This document shows positions 32,047 to 41,260 of a DNA stretch of 64,000 bases, in pieces. How positions within the stretch are numbered: position 1 is the stretch's first letter; each line of letters opens with the position of its first letter. Origin of the DNA: Flavobacterium foetidum (GTDB lineage: Bacteria > Bacteroidota > Bacteroidia > Flavobacteriales > Flavobacteriaceae); the NCBI RefSeq assembly GCF_004634245.1, contig NZ_SJTF01000001.1:186001-250000 (forward strand), written 5' to 3'. A model generated the notes under the pieces. It had not been told where the DNA came from, did no database searches, and saw only the letters and a list, made by a program, of their open reading frames with translations. Both the position numbers and the translations under genes were made by a program.

Positions 32047-34230
32047 ATGGAAATGGAACAGTTTTATTACGACAACAAAATTGTAAAAAAATTCATTTAC
32101 GCCACAATACTCTTCGGAGTTGTGGGTATGTTAGTGGGACTTACCCTAGCGGTAATGTACCTTTTTCCCAACATCACAGATGGGATTTCGTGGCTTAGTT
32201 ACGGCCGATTAAGACCGTTACACACCAATGCAGTTATTTTTGCCTTTGTGGGTAATGCCTTTTTTGCTGGTATGTACTACTCGCTGCAGAGATTGCTAAA
32301 AGCCAGAATGTTTAGCGATTTTTTAAGTAATCTTCATTTCTGGGGCTGGCAGCTGATCATCGTGGCGGCGGCAATTACACTTCCGTTAGGTTATACTTCT
32401 TCTAAAGAATATGCAGAACTAGAGTGGCCTATCGATATTGCAATCGCATTAATATGGGTTGTAATGGGAATCAACATGATTGGGACCATGTTGCGTCGTA
32501 GAGAGCGTCACCTTTATGTAGCAATTTGGTTTTATCTAGCAACATTTGTAACGGTAGCGGTACTGCATATTTTTAACAATATCGAAATTCCGGTTTCAGC
32601 TTTAAAAAGCTACTCTGTATATGCAGGGGTTCAGGATGCTCTTGTACAATGGTGGTACGGGCACAATGCGGTGGCATTCTTCCTTACAACTCCGTTCTTA
32701 GGATTAATGTATTATTTTGTTCCTAAAATTGCCAACAGGCCGGTTTATTCTTATAGATTATCTATCATTCACTTTTGGTCCTTGATTTTTATTTATATCT
32801 GGGCAGGACCGCACCACTTATTGTATTCTGCATTGCCAAACTGGGCACAGAATTTAGGAGTTGCGTTTTCAGTAATGCTAATCGCTCCATCTTGGGGAGG
32901 TATGATCAACGGTCTTTTGACTTTAAGAGGTGCTTGGGACAAAGTTCGTGAAGAACCAGTCTTAAAATTCTTCGTAGTAGCAATTACGGGTTATGGTATG
33001 GCAACTTTTGAAGGACCGATGTTATCTCTCAAAAATGTTAACGCCCTAGCACACTATACCGACTGGATCGTAGCGCACGTACACGTAGGTGCTTTGGCTT
33101 GGAATGGTTTTATGTCGTTTGGTATTATTTATTGGTTAATTCCACGAATGACAAAATCGAACTTATTCTCTAAGAAATTGGCAAACTTCCATTTCTGGAT
33201 TGGTACTTTAGGAATCATTATTTATACTATTCCGTTATATGTGGCTGGTTTCCAACAAGCATCAATGTGGAAGCAATTTAATCCAGACGGAACATTAACT
33301 TATGGTAACTTCCTAGAAACAGTAACCGCTATTATGCCGATGTATTGGATGAGAGCTATCGGTGGTACGTTGTACTTAGTGGGTATGTTTACATTGGTTT
33401 ACAATATCATAATGACGGTTAGAGCTGGTAATACTATTGAAGATGAATTGGCTCAGGCTCCAGCTTTGCAAACCATAAAAAGCAGCAGACTAAGTGGAGA
33501 GAAATTCCATACTTGGTTAGAAAGAAAACCTATCCAGTTAACTATTTTGGCTACAATCGCAATTTTAATTGGTGGTATTATCCAGATTGTGCCAACGATT
33601 ATGGTAAAATCTAATATACCAACGATAGCAAGCGTAAAACCTTATACGCCATTAGAGCTTGAAGGACGTGACTTATACATCAGAGAAGGCTGTGTTGGAT
33701 GTCACTCACAATCGGTTCGTCCTTTCAGACATGAGGTAGAACGTTACGGAGTTCAGGCAAAAGCAGGAGAGTTTGTTTACGACCATCCATTCTTATGGGG
33801 ATCAAAACGTACGGGTCCAGATTTGCAAAGAGTTGGAGGCAAATATAATGACAACTGGCACTTTAACCATATGTGGAATCCGCAGAGCACCTCAGCAGGA
33901 TCTATCATGCCAGGTTACAAATGGCTGTTCGATAATAAAGCTTTGGATATTTCATTGACACAAAAGAAAATGCAGGCAATGATTTCGTTAGGAGTTCCTT
34001 ATTCTCCAGAAGAGGTTGCCAACGCACAGAAAACTTTAAGAGATCAGGCAATTAAAATCGAAAAAAGCTTAGAAAGCGATCCTGATTTTGTGAAGAGCTA
34101 CGAAGACAGCCGTAAAAAAGCTGCCGCAAAAGGCGAGAATTTTGTTCCGATGAACGAAAGAGAAATCGTTGCTTTAATTGCTTATATTCAAAGACTTGGT
34201 ACAGATATTAAAGTAAAACAAACTAAATAA
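32047..34230 (+). CDS. ccoNO: cbb3-type cytochrome c oxidase, fused CcoN-CcoO, 727 aa
   Basis: Subunits I and II in one chain, as typical for Bacteroidota. Residues about 1-480 are the 12-14 helix CcoN haem-copper core: the haem ligands lie in RPLHTNAVIFAFVGNAFF and the CuB/haem site in WWYGHNAVAFFLTTPFL, SIIHFWSLIFIYIWAGPHHLLY and HVHVGALAWNG. Residues about 500-700 are CcoO with one haem c site, EGCVGCHSQSVRPF, near residue 545, and a distal M ligand in MPGYKWLF. It is the terminal oxygen reductase for micro-oxic growth. Confidence 0.97.
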   Translation: MEMEQFYYDNKIVKKFIYATILFGVVGMLVGLTLAVMYLFPNITDGISWLSYGRLRPLHTNAVIFAFVGNAFFAGMYYSLQRLLKARMFSDFLSNLHFWGWQLIIVAAAITLPLGYTSSKEYAELEWPIDIAIALIWVVMGINMIGTMLRRRERHLYVAIWFYLATFVTVAVLHIFNNIEIPVSALKSYSVYAGVQDALVQWWYGHNAVAFFLTTPFLGLMYYFVPKIANRPVYSYRLSIIHFWSLIFIYIWAGPHHLLYSALPNWAQNLGVAFSVMLIAPSWGGMINGLLTLRGAWDKVREEPVLKFFVVAITGYGMATFEGPMLSLKNVNALAHYTDWIVAHVHVGALAWNGFMSFGIIYWLIPRMTKSNLFSKKLANFHFWIGTLGIIIYTIPLYVAGFQQASMWKQFNPDGTLTYGNFLETVTAIMPMYWMRAIGGTLYLVGMFTLVYNIIMTVRAGNTIEDELAQAPALQTIKSSRLSGEKFHTWLERKPIQLTILATIAILIGGIIQIVPTIMVKSNIPTIASVKPYTPLELEGRDLYIREGCVGCHSQSVRPFRHEVERYGVQAKAGEFVYDHPFLWGSKRTGPDLQRVGGKYNDNWHFNHMWNPQSTSAGSIMPGYKWLFDNKALDISLTQKKMQAMISLGVPYSPEEVANAQKTLRDQAIKIEKSLESDPDFVKSYEDSRKKAAAKGENFVPMNEREIVALIAYIQRLGTDIKVKQTK

Positions 34231-34237
34231 CTGAATT

Positions 34238-34432
34238 ATGTTTGAGCAAATAAAACACAATATGGAAACCATATCGGGTATAGAAATTTACCCGATAATT
34301 TCCCTCTTGATTTTCTTCTTATTCTTCGTAGGATTAGGCTTATGGGTGTTCTCTTATAGAAAAGAAAAAATTCAGGAAATGAGTAATATACCTTTAGATG
34401 AAGGACTTAGTGTAATTACAAAAGATAGATAA
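34238..34432 (+). CDS. ccoQ: CcoQ-like small subunit, 64 aa
   Basis: One membrane helix (PIISLLIFFLFFVGLGLWVFSYRK) with a short cytoplasmic tail. Size and position between ccoNO and ccoP match CcoQ, a small subunit that stabilises the cbb3 complex. Seven bases after ccoNO and three before ccoP. Confidence 0.9.
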   Translation: MFEQIKHNMETISGIEIYPIISLLIFFLFFVGLGLWVFSYRKEKIQEMSNIPLDEGLSVITKDR

Positions 34433-34435
34433 AAA

Positions 34436-35371
34436 ATGAAAAAGTTTTTCCCAGTATATGTTAGAGTACCGTTGATTTTTTTCATCGTATTTGCTTTGAT
34501 GGAATATTTTGTAGACTCAGGAGATCGAGCTGCTTTTATAAAATATCCAATGGTTTCGCTCTTTTTATTTGTCTTTTTGTTTATTCTGATTGCAATCGAA
34601 ATTACGCTGAGCGCAGTAAATCGAGTGATGTATCAGTTACTGACACCAGAAGAAAGAGCACAAAAAGAACTTGAAGAAAGTTTAAGTTTTAGAGAAAGCA
34701 CTTGGTTTAAAAACCTAATGCAGAAATTAACTAAAACCTCTCCAATAGAAAAAGAAGGAGAACTTTTGATGGATCATGATTATGACGGAATTAAAGAGTT
34801 AGACAATAATTTACCGCCTTGGTGGGTGTATTTGTTCTATATCTGTATCATTTTTGGTGTGATTTACGTAGTTCGTTACGATGTTTTAGGAGCCGACAAC
34901 CAAGAAATGGAGCTGAAGAAAGAATTAGCCCAAGCAAAAATTGATGTTGCAGAATACATGAAAACTGCCCCAGATCTAATGGACGAAAAAACAGTTGTTT
35001 TGCTAACAGATGCTCCAAGTCTAGATGAAGGTAAAACCATCTTTACAACCAATTGTGCAGCTTGTCACCGTGCAGATGCAGGAGGTCAAATCGGACCAAA
35101 CCTTACAGATGACAAATGGATTTTGGGAGGAGGTATTAAAAATCTTTTCCACACCATTACAAATGGAGGTAGAGACGGTAAAGGGATGATTGCCTGGAAA
35201 GGAACGCTCAAACCAAAAGAAATACAGAAAGTTGCAAGTTATATTCTGTCTTTACAAGGAAGTAACCCTAAAGACGCGAAAGAAGCAGAAGGTGAAGTTT
35301 GGGTAGACGAAAGTGCTCCAAAAAAAGATGCCGCCGCAACCACAAAAGATACCACTGAAGTTAAAAAATAA
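34436..35371 (+). CDS. ccoP: cbb3 oxidase subunit III (CcoP-like), one haem c, 311 aa
   Basis: It begins with membrane helices (VRVPLIFFIVFALMEYFV; MVSLFLFVFLFILIAIEITLS) and a third segment at WWVYLFYICIIFGVIYVVRY. The periplasmic domain has one haem c site, NCAACHRADAGGQIGPNL near residue 205, with the Met ligand in GMIAWKG. Classical CcoP has two haems; only one CxxCH is visible here, so electron entry is simplified. Low-complexity C-terminal tail (DESAPKKDAAATTKD). Confidence 0.92.
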   Translation: MKKFFPVYVRVPLIFFIVFALMEYFVDSGDRAAFIKYPMVSLFLFVFLFILIAIEITLSAVNRVMYQLLTPEERAQKELEESLSFRESTWFKNLMQKLTKTSPIEKEGELLMDHDYDGIKELDNNLPPWWVYLFYICIIFGVIYVVRYDVLGADNQEMELKKELAQAKIDVAEYMKTAPDLMDEKTVVLLTDAPSLDEGKTIFTTNCAACHRADAGGQIGPNLTDDKWILGGGIKNLFHTITNGGRDGKGMIAWKGTLKPKEIQKVASYILSLQGSNPKDAKEAEGEVWVDESAPKKDAAATTKDTTEVKK

Positions 35372-35381
35372 TTAGAATACC

Positions 35382-36800
35382 ATGTCAAATTTACCAGACG
35401 AAGCTTTTAGAAACACCATTGGAACAATAGATGAAGGTGGGAAACGAAAATTTATTTTTCCTAAAAAACCGTCTGGTAAATTTTATGATTACCGAAAGAT
35501 CGTCAGTTATGTTTTATTGGCAATTTTATTCGTAAATCCGTTTATTAAAATAAATGGAAACCAATTTATGATGTTCAACTTCATAGAACGTCGTTTTAAT
35601 ATTTTTGGATTTCCGTTCTGGCCACAAGATTTTTACCTCTTTGTGGTTTCAATGCTGGTCGGTGTTGTATTTGTCATTTTGTTTACTGTAGTTTTTGGAA
35701 GATTTTTTTGCGGCTGGATTTGTCCGCAGACTATTTTTCTCGAATTGGTTTTCCGTCGCATTGAATACTGGATTGATGGAGACCGAGGAGCACAGACTCG
35801 CTTAGCAAAACAAGAATGGAATGCTGAGAAAATCCGTAAGAGACTTATCAAATGGACTATTTTCTTTTTGATTTCTTTTTTAATTGCCAATGTATTTTTG
35901 GCTTATCTGGTTGGGAGTGAGTCTTTGTTCTTAATGATCCAACAAGGCCCGATATCACAAGCAAGTAATTTTATTGCACTGCTTATTTTTACTGGCATTT
36001 TTTATTTCGTTTTCGTGTGGTTTCGAGAACAAGTATGTATCATTGCGTGTCCGTATGGGCGTTTGCAAGGCGTGCTATTAGACAATAAATCGATAAACGT
36101 TGCTTATGATTTTGTTCGTGGTGAAAAAGAAGCAGGACGTGCCAAATTCAACAAAAAAGAAAATCGAGCATTAACAGGAAAAGGAGATTGTATTGACTGT
36201 TTGCAATGTGTTCATGTCTGCCCGATGGGAATTGACATTAGAAACGGAACACAGCTAGAATGTACAAACTGTACAGCTTGTATAGACGAATGCGATCATA
36301 TTATGGAATCTGTAGGATTGCCAAAAGGTTTGATTCGTTACGCTTCTGAAGATGAGATTGCCAAAAAAGAGCCTTTTAAATTTACTGCAAGAATGAAAGG
36401 TTATACGGCTGTTCTCTTTATTTTGTTGAGTGTCTTTGTCGGAATGTTGTTTTTACGAACAAATGTTCAAGCTGTTATTTTGCGCTTACCAGGGCAATTG
36501 TTCCAACATAATGGAGACAAAATAAGTAATGTTTACACTTATAAGATTGTAAACAAGACCATGCAGGATTATAAAGATATTCATTTTGAATTGATTGACC
36601 AGAAAGGAGAAATCAAGAATGTTGGAAAAAGACATTTTAAAGTTGCAAAAGAAGCTATTTCTCAAGGAACATTATTTATCGAAATAGATGAAGTATTACT
36701 GGAAAGTGATAAAACAAAAGTTAAGATTGGAGTTTATAACGGTTCTAAACTCCTACAGACAACAACAACAAATTTCTTAGGACCGCGAAGTTTTAATTAA
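35382..36800 (+). CDS. ccoG: cbb3 oxidase assembly ferredoxin CcoG, 472 aa
   Basis: It is a membrane protein (about six helices) with CcoG cysteine clusters: FCGWICPQTIFLELVFRR near residue 107, CIIACPYGRLQG near residue 220, and the two 4Fe-4S motifs GDCIDCLQCVHVCPMG and LECTNCTACIDECDH near residues 265-300. The C-terminal soluble part is a beta domain. CcoG takes part in copper reduction/insertion for cbb3. It follows ccoP by 10 bp in the operon. Confidence 0.94.
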   Translation: MSNLPDEAFRNTIGTIDEGGKRKFIFPKKPSGKFYDYRKIVSYVLLAILFVNPFIKINGNQFMMFNFIERRFNIFGFPFWPQDFYLFVVSMLVGVVFVILFTVVFGRFFCGWICPQTIFLELVFRRIEYWIDGDRGAQTRLAKQEWNAEKIRKRLIKWTIFFLISFLIANVFLAYLVGSESLFLMIQQGPISQASNFIALLIFTGIFYFVFVWFREQVCIIACPYGRLQGVLLDNKSINVAYDFVRGEKEAGRAKFNKKENRALTGKGDCIDCLQCVHVCPMGIDIRNGTQLECTNCTACIDECDHIMESVGLPKGLIRYASEDEIAKKEPFKFTARMKGYTAVLFILLSVFVGMLFLRTNVQAVILRLPGQLFQHNGDKISNVYTYKIVNKTMQDYKDIHFELIDQKGEIKNVGKRHFKVAKEAISQGTLFIEIDEVLLESDKTKVKIGVYNGSKLLQTTTTNFLGPRSFN

Positions 36801-36812
36801 AATTATGAGATT

Positions 36813-37262
36813 ATGAAAATCAATTGGGGTACCGGCATTGTCATTGCATTCGGATTGTTTATGACGTTTATTTTATATTTTGTTTTTGAAGTACAATCAA
36901 ATTCTAAATACGATAACGATCTGGTTATCGAAGAGTACTACAAACACGATACACACTATCAGGAAGAAATGGCGAGAATACAAAACGCTCAAGATTTACA
37001 GTATAAGCCATCAATCAAATATACCGAAAATGGAGTGGCTGTAATTTTTCCGGCAGGATTTGAAAGCGATAAAGTGAAAGGAAATATTCAGTTATACAGA
37101 CCTTCAAACAAAAAATTTGATTTTAATACACAAATCGCTTTAACGAATTCAGAAATTATAATTCCACAGAAAAAATTATTAAAAGGACGATGGGATGTTA
37201 ATATGGAATGGCAGTACGAAGGCAAAAAATATTTAACTAAAGAAGTGATATACGTAAATTAA
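36813..37262 (+). CDS. ccoH: FixH/CcoH-like protein, 149 aa
   Basis: One N-terminal membrane helix (WGTGIVIAFGLFMTFILYFVFEV) and a periplasmic beta domain with VIEEYYKHDTHYQEEMARIQNA, the FixH/CcoH signature. FixH/CcoH stabilises the cbb3 complex during assembly. Position after ccoG matches fixGHIS-type operons; CcoI and CcoS are placed upstream here. Confidence 0.92.
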   Translation: MKINWGTGIVIAFGLFMTFILYFVFEVQSNSKYDNDLVIEEYYKHDTHYQEEMARIQNAQDLQYKPSIKYTENGVAVIFPAGFESDKVKGNIQLYRPSNKKFDFNTQIALTNSEIIIPQKKLLKGRWDVNMEWQYEGKKYLTKEVIYVN

Positions 37263-37269
37263 TAACAAA

Positions 37270-37971
37270 ATGTTATTCTCAGCTTTTATTTTAGGTCTTA
37301 TCAGTAGTCTGCATTGCGTTGGCATGTGTGGGCCTATCGCTATGATGCTTCCTGTTGATCATAAAAATGAAACGAAAAAAGTAATTCAGATTCTTACTTA
37401 TCATTTAGGACGTTTAACAGCTTATGCGTCAATAGGTCTGGTTTTTGGATTAGTAGGAAGAGGCTTTTTTCTAGCCGGTCTACAGCAGAAAATGTCAATT
37501 TTTATTGGTATTATTATGATTATTGTAGTTTTGATTCCGGAGAAAAAATTGGCGAATTATAATTTTTCTAAGCCAATTTACAAAATCATCGCAAAAGTGA
37601 AATCAAATCTAGGAGCACAGTTTAAAAATAAAAGTTTTAAATCGCTTTTTACAATCGGCCTCCTAAACGGATTCTTGCCATGCGGAATGGTTTATGTAGC
37701 ATTATTTGGAGCAATCGCGATGCAAAGTGCTGGTTTTGGTGTTTTGTATATGCTTTTATTCGGAATCGGAACTATGCCTTTAATGACAATTGTAGTATAT
37801 ATAAATTCATTACTAAAATTGCCTTTCAGAAATAAAATCCAAAAAGCAATTCCATATGTTACTGTTGTTATTGGAGTTTTGTTTATTCTGAGAGGATTAG
37901 GACTTGGAATTCCATATATTTCTCCTTCTAATATGAGTTTATTTGTACAACAGACTCCTAATTGTCATTAG
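37270..37971 (+). CDS. SafE/DsbD_2-type membrane protein, 233 aa
   Basis: Six predicted helices and the family's twin motifs, SSLHCVGMCGPIAMMLPV near residue 12 and NGFLPCGMVYVALFGA near residue 137; the paired Cys resemble the redox or metal sites of sulfite exporter/DsbD_2-type proteins found in cbb3 operons. Probably moves copper or electrons for oxidase assembly. Last gene of the cco operon. Exact substrate unproven. Confidence 0.88.
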   Translation: MLFSAFILGLISSLHCVGMCGPIAMMLPVDHKNETKKVIQILTYHLGRLTAYASIGLVFGLVGRGFFLAGLQQKMSIFIGIIMIIVVLIPEKKLANYNFSKPIYKIIAKVKSNLGAQFKNKSFKSLFTIGLLNGFLPCGMVYVALFGAIAMQSAGFGVLYMLLFGIGTMPLMTIVVYINSLLKLPFRNKIQKAIPYVTVVIGVLFILRGLGLGIPYISPSNMSLFVQQTPNCH

Positions 37972-38028
37972 AGGATTATAAGTTAAAGAACTTATGTTTT
38001 TATAAAACATGATGAATGAAATTATGTT

Positions 38029-38363
38029 TTATTCTTGTGTTAAGAATTTTGAAATCAGCTTATTAATCTCGGGAATTTTATTTTTCATTACGTCCTAAAC
38101 AATAGTATAATTTACTCCCATGTAATGGATAAGTCAATCTCGCATGCCAGCCATATTTTTCCATTGAATAGAATCTTTGTCAGCTTTAAAATCTGAAGGG
38201 ATTTTCTTAGTAGCTTCTCCAATGATTTCTAACTTCTTACAACTGCACGTTTTAGAGTTTCATCTTTAAGAAAATCTTCAGATGATAAATTTTTGCTGAC
38301 AGACAAGATATAGGAACACTCGTCTTGAATATGTCTAAGATATTCTTTATGATCTTTAGACAT
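38029..38363 (-). pseudogene. Decayed HEPN (DUF86) toxin gene
   Basis: Read on the minus strand from ATG 38363, it opens MSKDHKEYLRHIQDECSYIL and continues SLxxFLKDETLKRAVV, the HEPN family. The frame is then lost by a one-base deletion near AGAAGTTAGAAATC; the next frame shows LEIIGEATKKIPSDF, then a TGA where MRDRLIHYY is expected, and a TAG in place of Trp in NYTIVWDVM. Two nonsense changes and a frameshift thus inactivate a HEPN RNase toxin of the HEPN/MNT type. It overlaps the 3' end of the MNT gene by 8 bp. Confidence 0.85.
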
Positions 38364-38652
38364 ATTGAACTTCATTTAAAATTTTGGAACCGATGTACGG
38401 ACTTAAACCATTTTTAGTAACAACTTCGATTTTTTCATTTTGGAATAGATTTTCAAAGAAGTCATAAACCGCCATGTAATTATCAAAGTTTTCCTTGTCA
38501 GGTTCAAAATCAATCAATAAATCGATATCACTTTCAAAAGATTGTTCATTTCGGATATAAGAACCAAACAAACCAACATTCCGGATACCGAATTTAGAAA
38601 GCTTCTGCTTATTCGATTTCAGAGTTTTTAATATGCTGTCTTTTGTTGTCAT
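38356..38652 (-). CDS. mntA: MNT-type nucleotidyltransferase (antitoxin of HEPN/MNT pair), 98 aa
   Basis: Contains the minimal nucleotidyltransferase motif GLFGSYIRNEQSFESDIDLLIDF (GS...DxD) near residues 26-48. In intact MntA/HepT pairs this enzyme AMPylates the HEPN RNase to neutralise it. Here the frame is intact while the partner downstream is broken. Same-strand order MNT-then-HEPN is the standard one. Confidence 0.88.
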   Translation of the reverse strand: MTTKDSILKTLKSNKQKLSKFGIRNVGLFGSYIRNEQSFESDIDLLIDFEPDKENFDNYMAVYDFFENLFQNEKIEVVTKNGLSPYIGSKILNEVQYV

Positions 38653-38737
38653 GATAACTTTTTTAAAATATACAAAAGATTGTCTTTAAAAGTTAGATTT
38701 TCAAAAGATTGCCCTATGTGGCTGGTAGTATTATTGT

Positions 38738-40102
38738 TTATACAGTCATCGAAAACAAGTTGGTTTCTGGGGACTTTCTTTTTAGATGCAAGTCGAAAGC
38801 CATGCAGATGTTGCGAACAAATGGTCTACCTTCTTCTGTAATTTTGATTTTATTGCTTTCGATAACAATCAGATTGTCATTTTCTATTTCTTGTAAAGCA
38901 ATTAAAACTTCAGGAAGCTCTGTGAAATTTAAAGATTCTGTTGTCCAAGAGGTTTGTAGTTCGCAAGTTAAATTCAGAATATGTTTTCTAATGATTAAAT
39001 CTTCTTCATTTAAAATATGACCTTTAACAACAGGAAGTTGGTCAGATTCCAAAATCTCATAATATTCCTCAAGGCTTTTGGTATTTTGAGCAAAACTATA
39101 CCAGCTGTCACTAATAGAAGAAACGCCTAAACCAATCATAACTTGTGTTTTAGAAGCGCTGTAACCCATAAAGTTTCTGTGTAACTTTCCGTTGTGTGCT
39201 GCTTTATATAAACTGTCTTCGGTCAATGCAAAATGATCCATGCCAATTTCGTGATAACCATTTTGAATCAGAAGTTTTTTACCAATTTCGTATAGTTTTC
39301 TTTTTTCGGCATCTTTAGGAAGATTTTCATCATTAAATCCTCTTTGCCCGTTTCCTTTTATCCATGGCACGTGAGCATAGCTGTAAAATGCTAATCGGTC
39401 TGGTTTTAACGAATTTGTTTTTTCGACAGTATCAATGACATCTTCTATGGTTTGAAAAGGAAGTCCGAAAATAATATCGTGTCCAATTGAAGTGTAACCG
39501 ATTTCCTTTGCCCAAAAAGTTACTTTGGCAACATTATGAAATGGCTGAATTCTATTAATGGCTTTTTGAACAGTTGCCGAATAATCCTGAACACCAAAAC
39601 TTACGCGTCTAAAACCTAATTCATATAGTTTTTTAAGTTGCTCGTAAGTAGTATTGTTTGGGTGTCCTTCAAAACTAAATTCATGATCGTCGGCTTTTAG
39701 AGCTTGGTCAAAAATTCCGTTTATAAGATTTTCCAAGTTTTCTTTGGAAAAGAATGTTGGAGTTCCTCCTCCTAAATGAATTTCTTTAACAATGGGTTTT
39801 TCAGGAAGCAGTTCACAATACATTCTCCATTCTTTTAGAAGAGCTTGAATGTATTTTTCTTCTACAGAATGATTTTTTGTGATTCGTTTATTGCATCCGC
39901 AGAAAGTACACATGCTTTCGCAGAATGGAAGGTGAATATATAAGCTGATTCCATTTGTAGAGTTGCTTTCAGAAAAAGATTTTTGAAGTGTTGTAGTCCA
40001 TTTCTCTGTTGTAAAATCGGCTTCATTCCAATAGGGTACTGTTGGATAACTGGTATATCTCGGACCTGGTACATTGTATTTTTGAGTCAAAGAAATTTTC
40101 AT
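38738..40102 (-). CDS. hemN: Oxygen-independent coproporphyrinogen III oxidase, 454 aa
   Basis: Start at ATG 40102 (MKISLTQKYNVPGPRYTSYP). A radical SAM enzyme that makes protoporphyrinogen IX without oxygen: the [4Fe-4S] motif is LPFCESMCTFCGCNKR (CxxxCxxCxC) near residue 57, with HLGGGTPTF near residue 105 and RVSFGVQDY, GHDIIFGLPFQ downstream. The C-terminal HemN domain ends in ...RPFVRNICMAFD. It supplies haem when oxygen is low, fitting its Fnr-type box. Confidence 0.96.
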   Translation of the reverse strand: MKISLTQKYNVPGPRYTSYPTVPYWNEADFTTEKWTTTLQKSFSESNSTNGISLYIHLPFCESMCTFCGCNKRITKNHSVEEKYIQALLKEWRMYCELLPEKPIVKEIHLGGGTPTFFSKENLENLINGIFDQALKADDHEFSFEGHPNNTTYEQLKKLYELGFRRVSFGVQDYSATVQKAINRIQPFHNVAKVTFWAKEIGYTSIGHDIIFGLPFQTIEDVIDTVEKTNSLKPDRLAFYSYAHVPWIKGNGQRGFNDENLPKDAEKRKLYEIGKKLLIQNGYHEIGMDHFALTEDSLYKAAHNGKLHRNFMGYSASKTQVMIGLGVSSISDSWYSFAQNTKSLEEYYEILESDQLPVVKGHILNEEDLIIRKHILNLTCELQTSWTTESLNFTELPEVLIALQEIENDNLIVIESNKIKITEEGRPFVRNICMAFDLHLKRKSPETNLFSMTV

Positions 40103-40123
40103 AAAGACGGATTTAGTTTTCAT

Positions 40124-40167
40124 CAAAATTAAAACTTCGGCAACGGACAGAAAATGACAAATATCAT
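40124..40167 (-). promoter_or_regulatory. Fnr-type box and -7 element of hemN
   Basis: On the minus strand the box is ATGATATTTGTCAT (plus 40154-40167) and TAATTTTG (plus 40124-40131) follows, an exact -7 element; their centres are 33 bp apart. The ATG is 52 bp past the box. Confidence 0.85.
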
Positions 40168-40179
40168 ATAAGAATAAAA

Positions 40180-40206
40180 AAAGAGACTCAAAATTTGAGC
40201 CTCTTT
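40180..40206 (-). terminator. Terminator of the 40221 gene
   Basis: AAAGAG/CTCTTT and CTCAAA/TTTGAG pair with one mismatch; T-rich run downstream on the minus strand, just before the hemN control region. Confidence 0.7.
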
Positions 40207-40220
40207 GCTGAATTAAATAA

Positions 40221-40697
40221 CTAACTTAAAATAGAATCTTCGATGATTTTATGCCATTTTTTCGCAAACTGATGATCCTGATAGACGCTTATTTGTTTGA
40301 TGCGGTCATCATCAAAATCATAGAATGGAATTGTAATTTTTTTAGATGTTTCTTTATCCTGAAACTCAAAATCAATTTTGATTATGGTATTAGTACTTGA
40401 GTCGGTTGTCGGAATCAGTCTGCACGAATTGACAGAATTCAGGTCTACAAAAGTAGATTCCTGCTGATTAGGGTTAAAATTCATCAGAATAAATTTTTTG
40501 TTCTTCTGATCAATCGTAAGAGTTTTGTTGTTTATAGATTCTGTCAAATCAAAACTTTCGGGATTTGAAGGATTGAATCTTTTCTTGATATTCAATATTC
40601 GTGTTTTGCTCGCTGCAGAAGAACGTGCAGAAAAATATACAGGTATAGCGACAAGGATCAAAATCACAATACCCATTATCGTGGTAGTAGTTTCCAT
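40221..40697 (-). CDS. Membrane-anchored protein of unknown function, 158 aa
   Basis: Start at ATG 40697 (METTTTIMG). One N-terminal helix (IMGIVILILVAIPVYFSA) and a soluble domain of about 130 residues with NIKKRFNPSNPESFDLTE and a YDFDDDRIKQISVYQDHQF region. No family recognised. The upstream TTG at 40748 would add 17 non-typical residues. Confidence 0.75.
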   Translation of the reverse strand: METTTTIMGIVILILVAIPVYFSARSSAASKTRILNIKKRFNPSNPESFDLTESINNKTLTIDQKNKKFILMNFNPNQQESTFVDLNSVNSCRLIPTTDSSTNTIIKIDFEFQDKETSKKITIPFYDFDDDRIKQISVYQDHQFAKKWHKIIEDSILS

Positions 40698-40809
40698 ATG
40701 TATTTTTAATGAAATAAATAAAATAAATGATATTCGAACAGTTCTCAATGATGAAAACGGTTCAGGCTGTTATGAAGAATACATCTTCAGATGAAAATCA
40801 AATATTTAT

Positions 40810-41157
40810 TTACCAGAAAAAATGGAAAGCATAGAGTATGACCAGAACTTTTTTACTTTGAGTTGTAAATTGTCTGGTATAGCCTGTAGTTATTGTAACA
40901 GTTTGATGTTGCGGGATTAGAGGTAAAAGTGTGTCAAAACATTTTAAGATTCCCGCCGCATTGGTTTTGATGTTTGCCGCAAAATGATAATTTTCCTGTG
41001 GCTGTATAAATGCCAGAGAATCGGCTACATCTTTAGAAAAATTGGTATCTGTATTTTGTTTTTCGATTAAATGCACAGGAGCATTCTCTGCTTGATAAGC
41101 AAATAATCCCGCGAATAATAACGCAATAAAAACAATGGTTCTACGAATCCAATTCAT
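40810..41157 (-). CDS. Small exported/membrane protein, 115 aa
   Basis: Hydrophobic N-terminal segment (IRRTIVFIALLFAGLFAYQAENAP) that acts as a signal anchor, a polar middle with DVADSLAFIQPQENYHFAANIKTNAAGILKC, and a short hydrophobic C-terminus (VLVILYAFHFFW). No known family. It stands alone on the minus strand. Moderate confidence that it is real: the start is clean and the composition is coding-like. Confidence 0.6.
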   Translation of the reverse strand: MNWIRRTIVFIALLFAGLFAYQAENAPVHLIEKQNTDTNFSKDVADSLAFIQPQENYHFAANIKTNAAGILKCFDTLLPLIPQHQTVTITTGYTRQFTTQSKKVLVILYAFHFFW

Positions 41158-41225
41158 GTCGGCGAAATTAAGTCATAAAACACAATTAAAGAAATTTTAA
41201 AGGATTAATTAACAGTTCTAAAAAA

Positions 41226-41252
41226 AAGTCCCCGATTTTATTGTCGGGGACT
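41226..41252 (-). terminator. Terminator of the DoxX gene
   Basis: AAGTCCCCGA pairs with TCGGGGACTT across a short loop (7 bases); an A/T run follows on the minus strand; 9 bp past the stop. Confidence 0.85.
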
Positions 41253-41260
41253 TGATGTTT

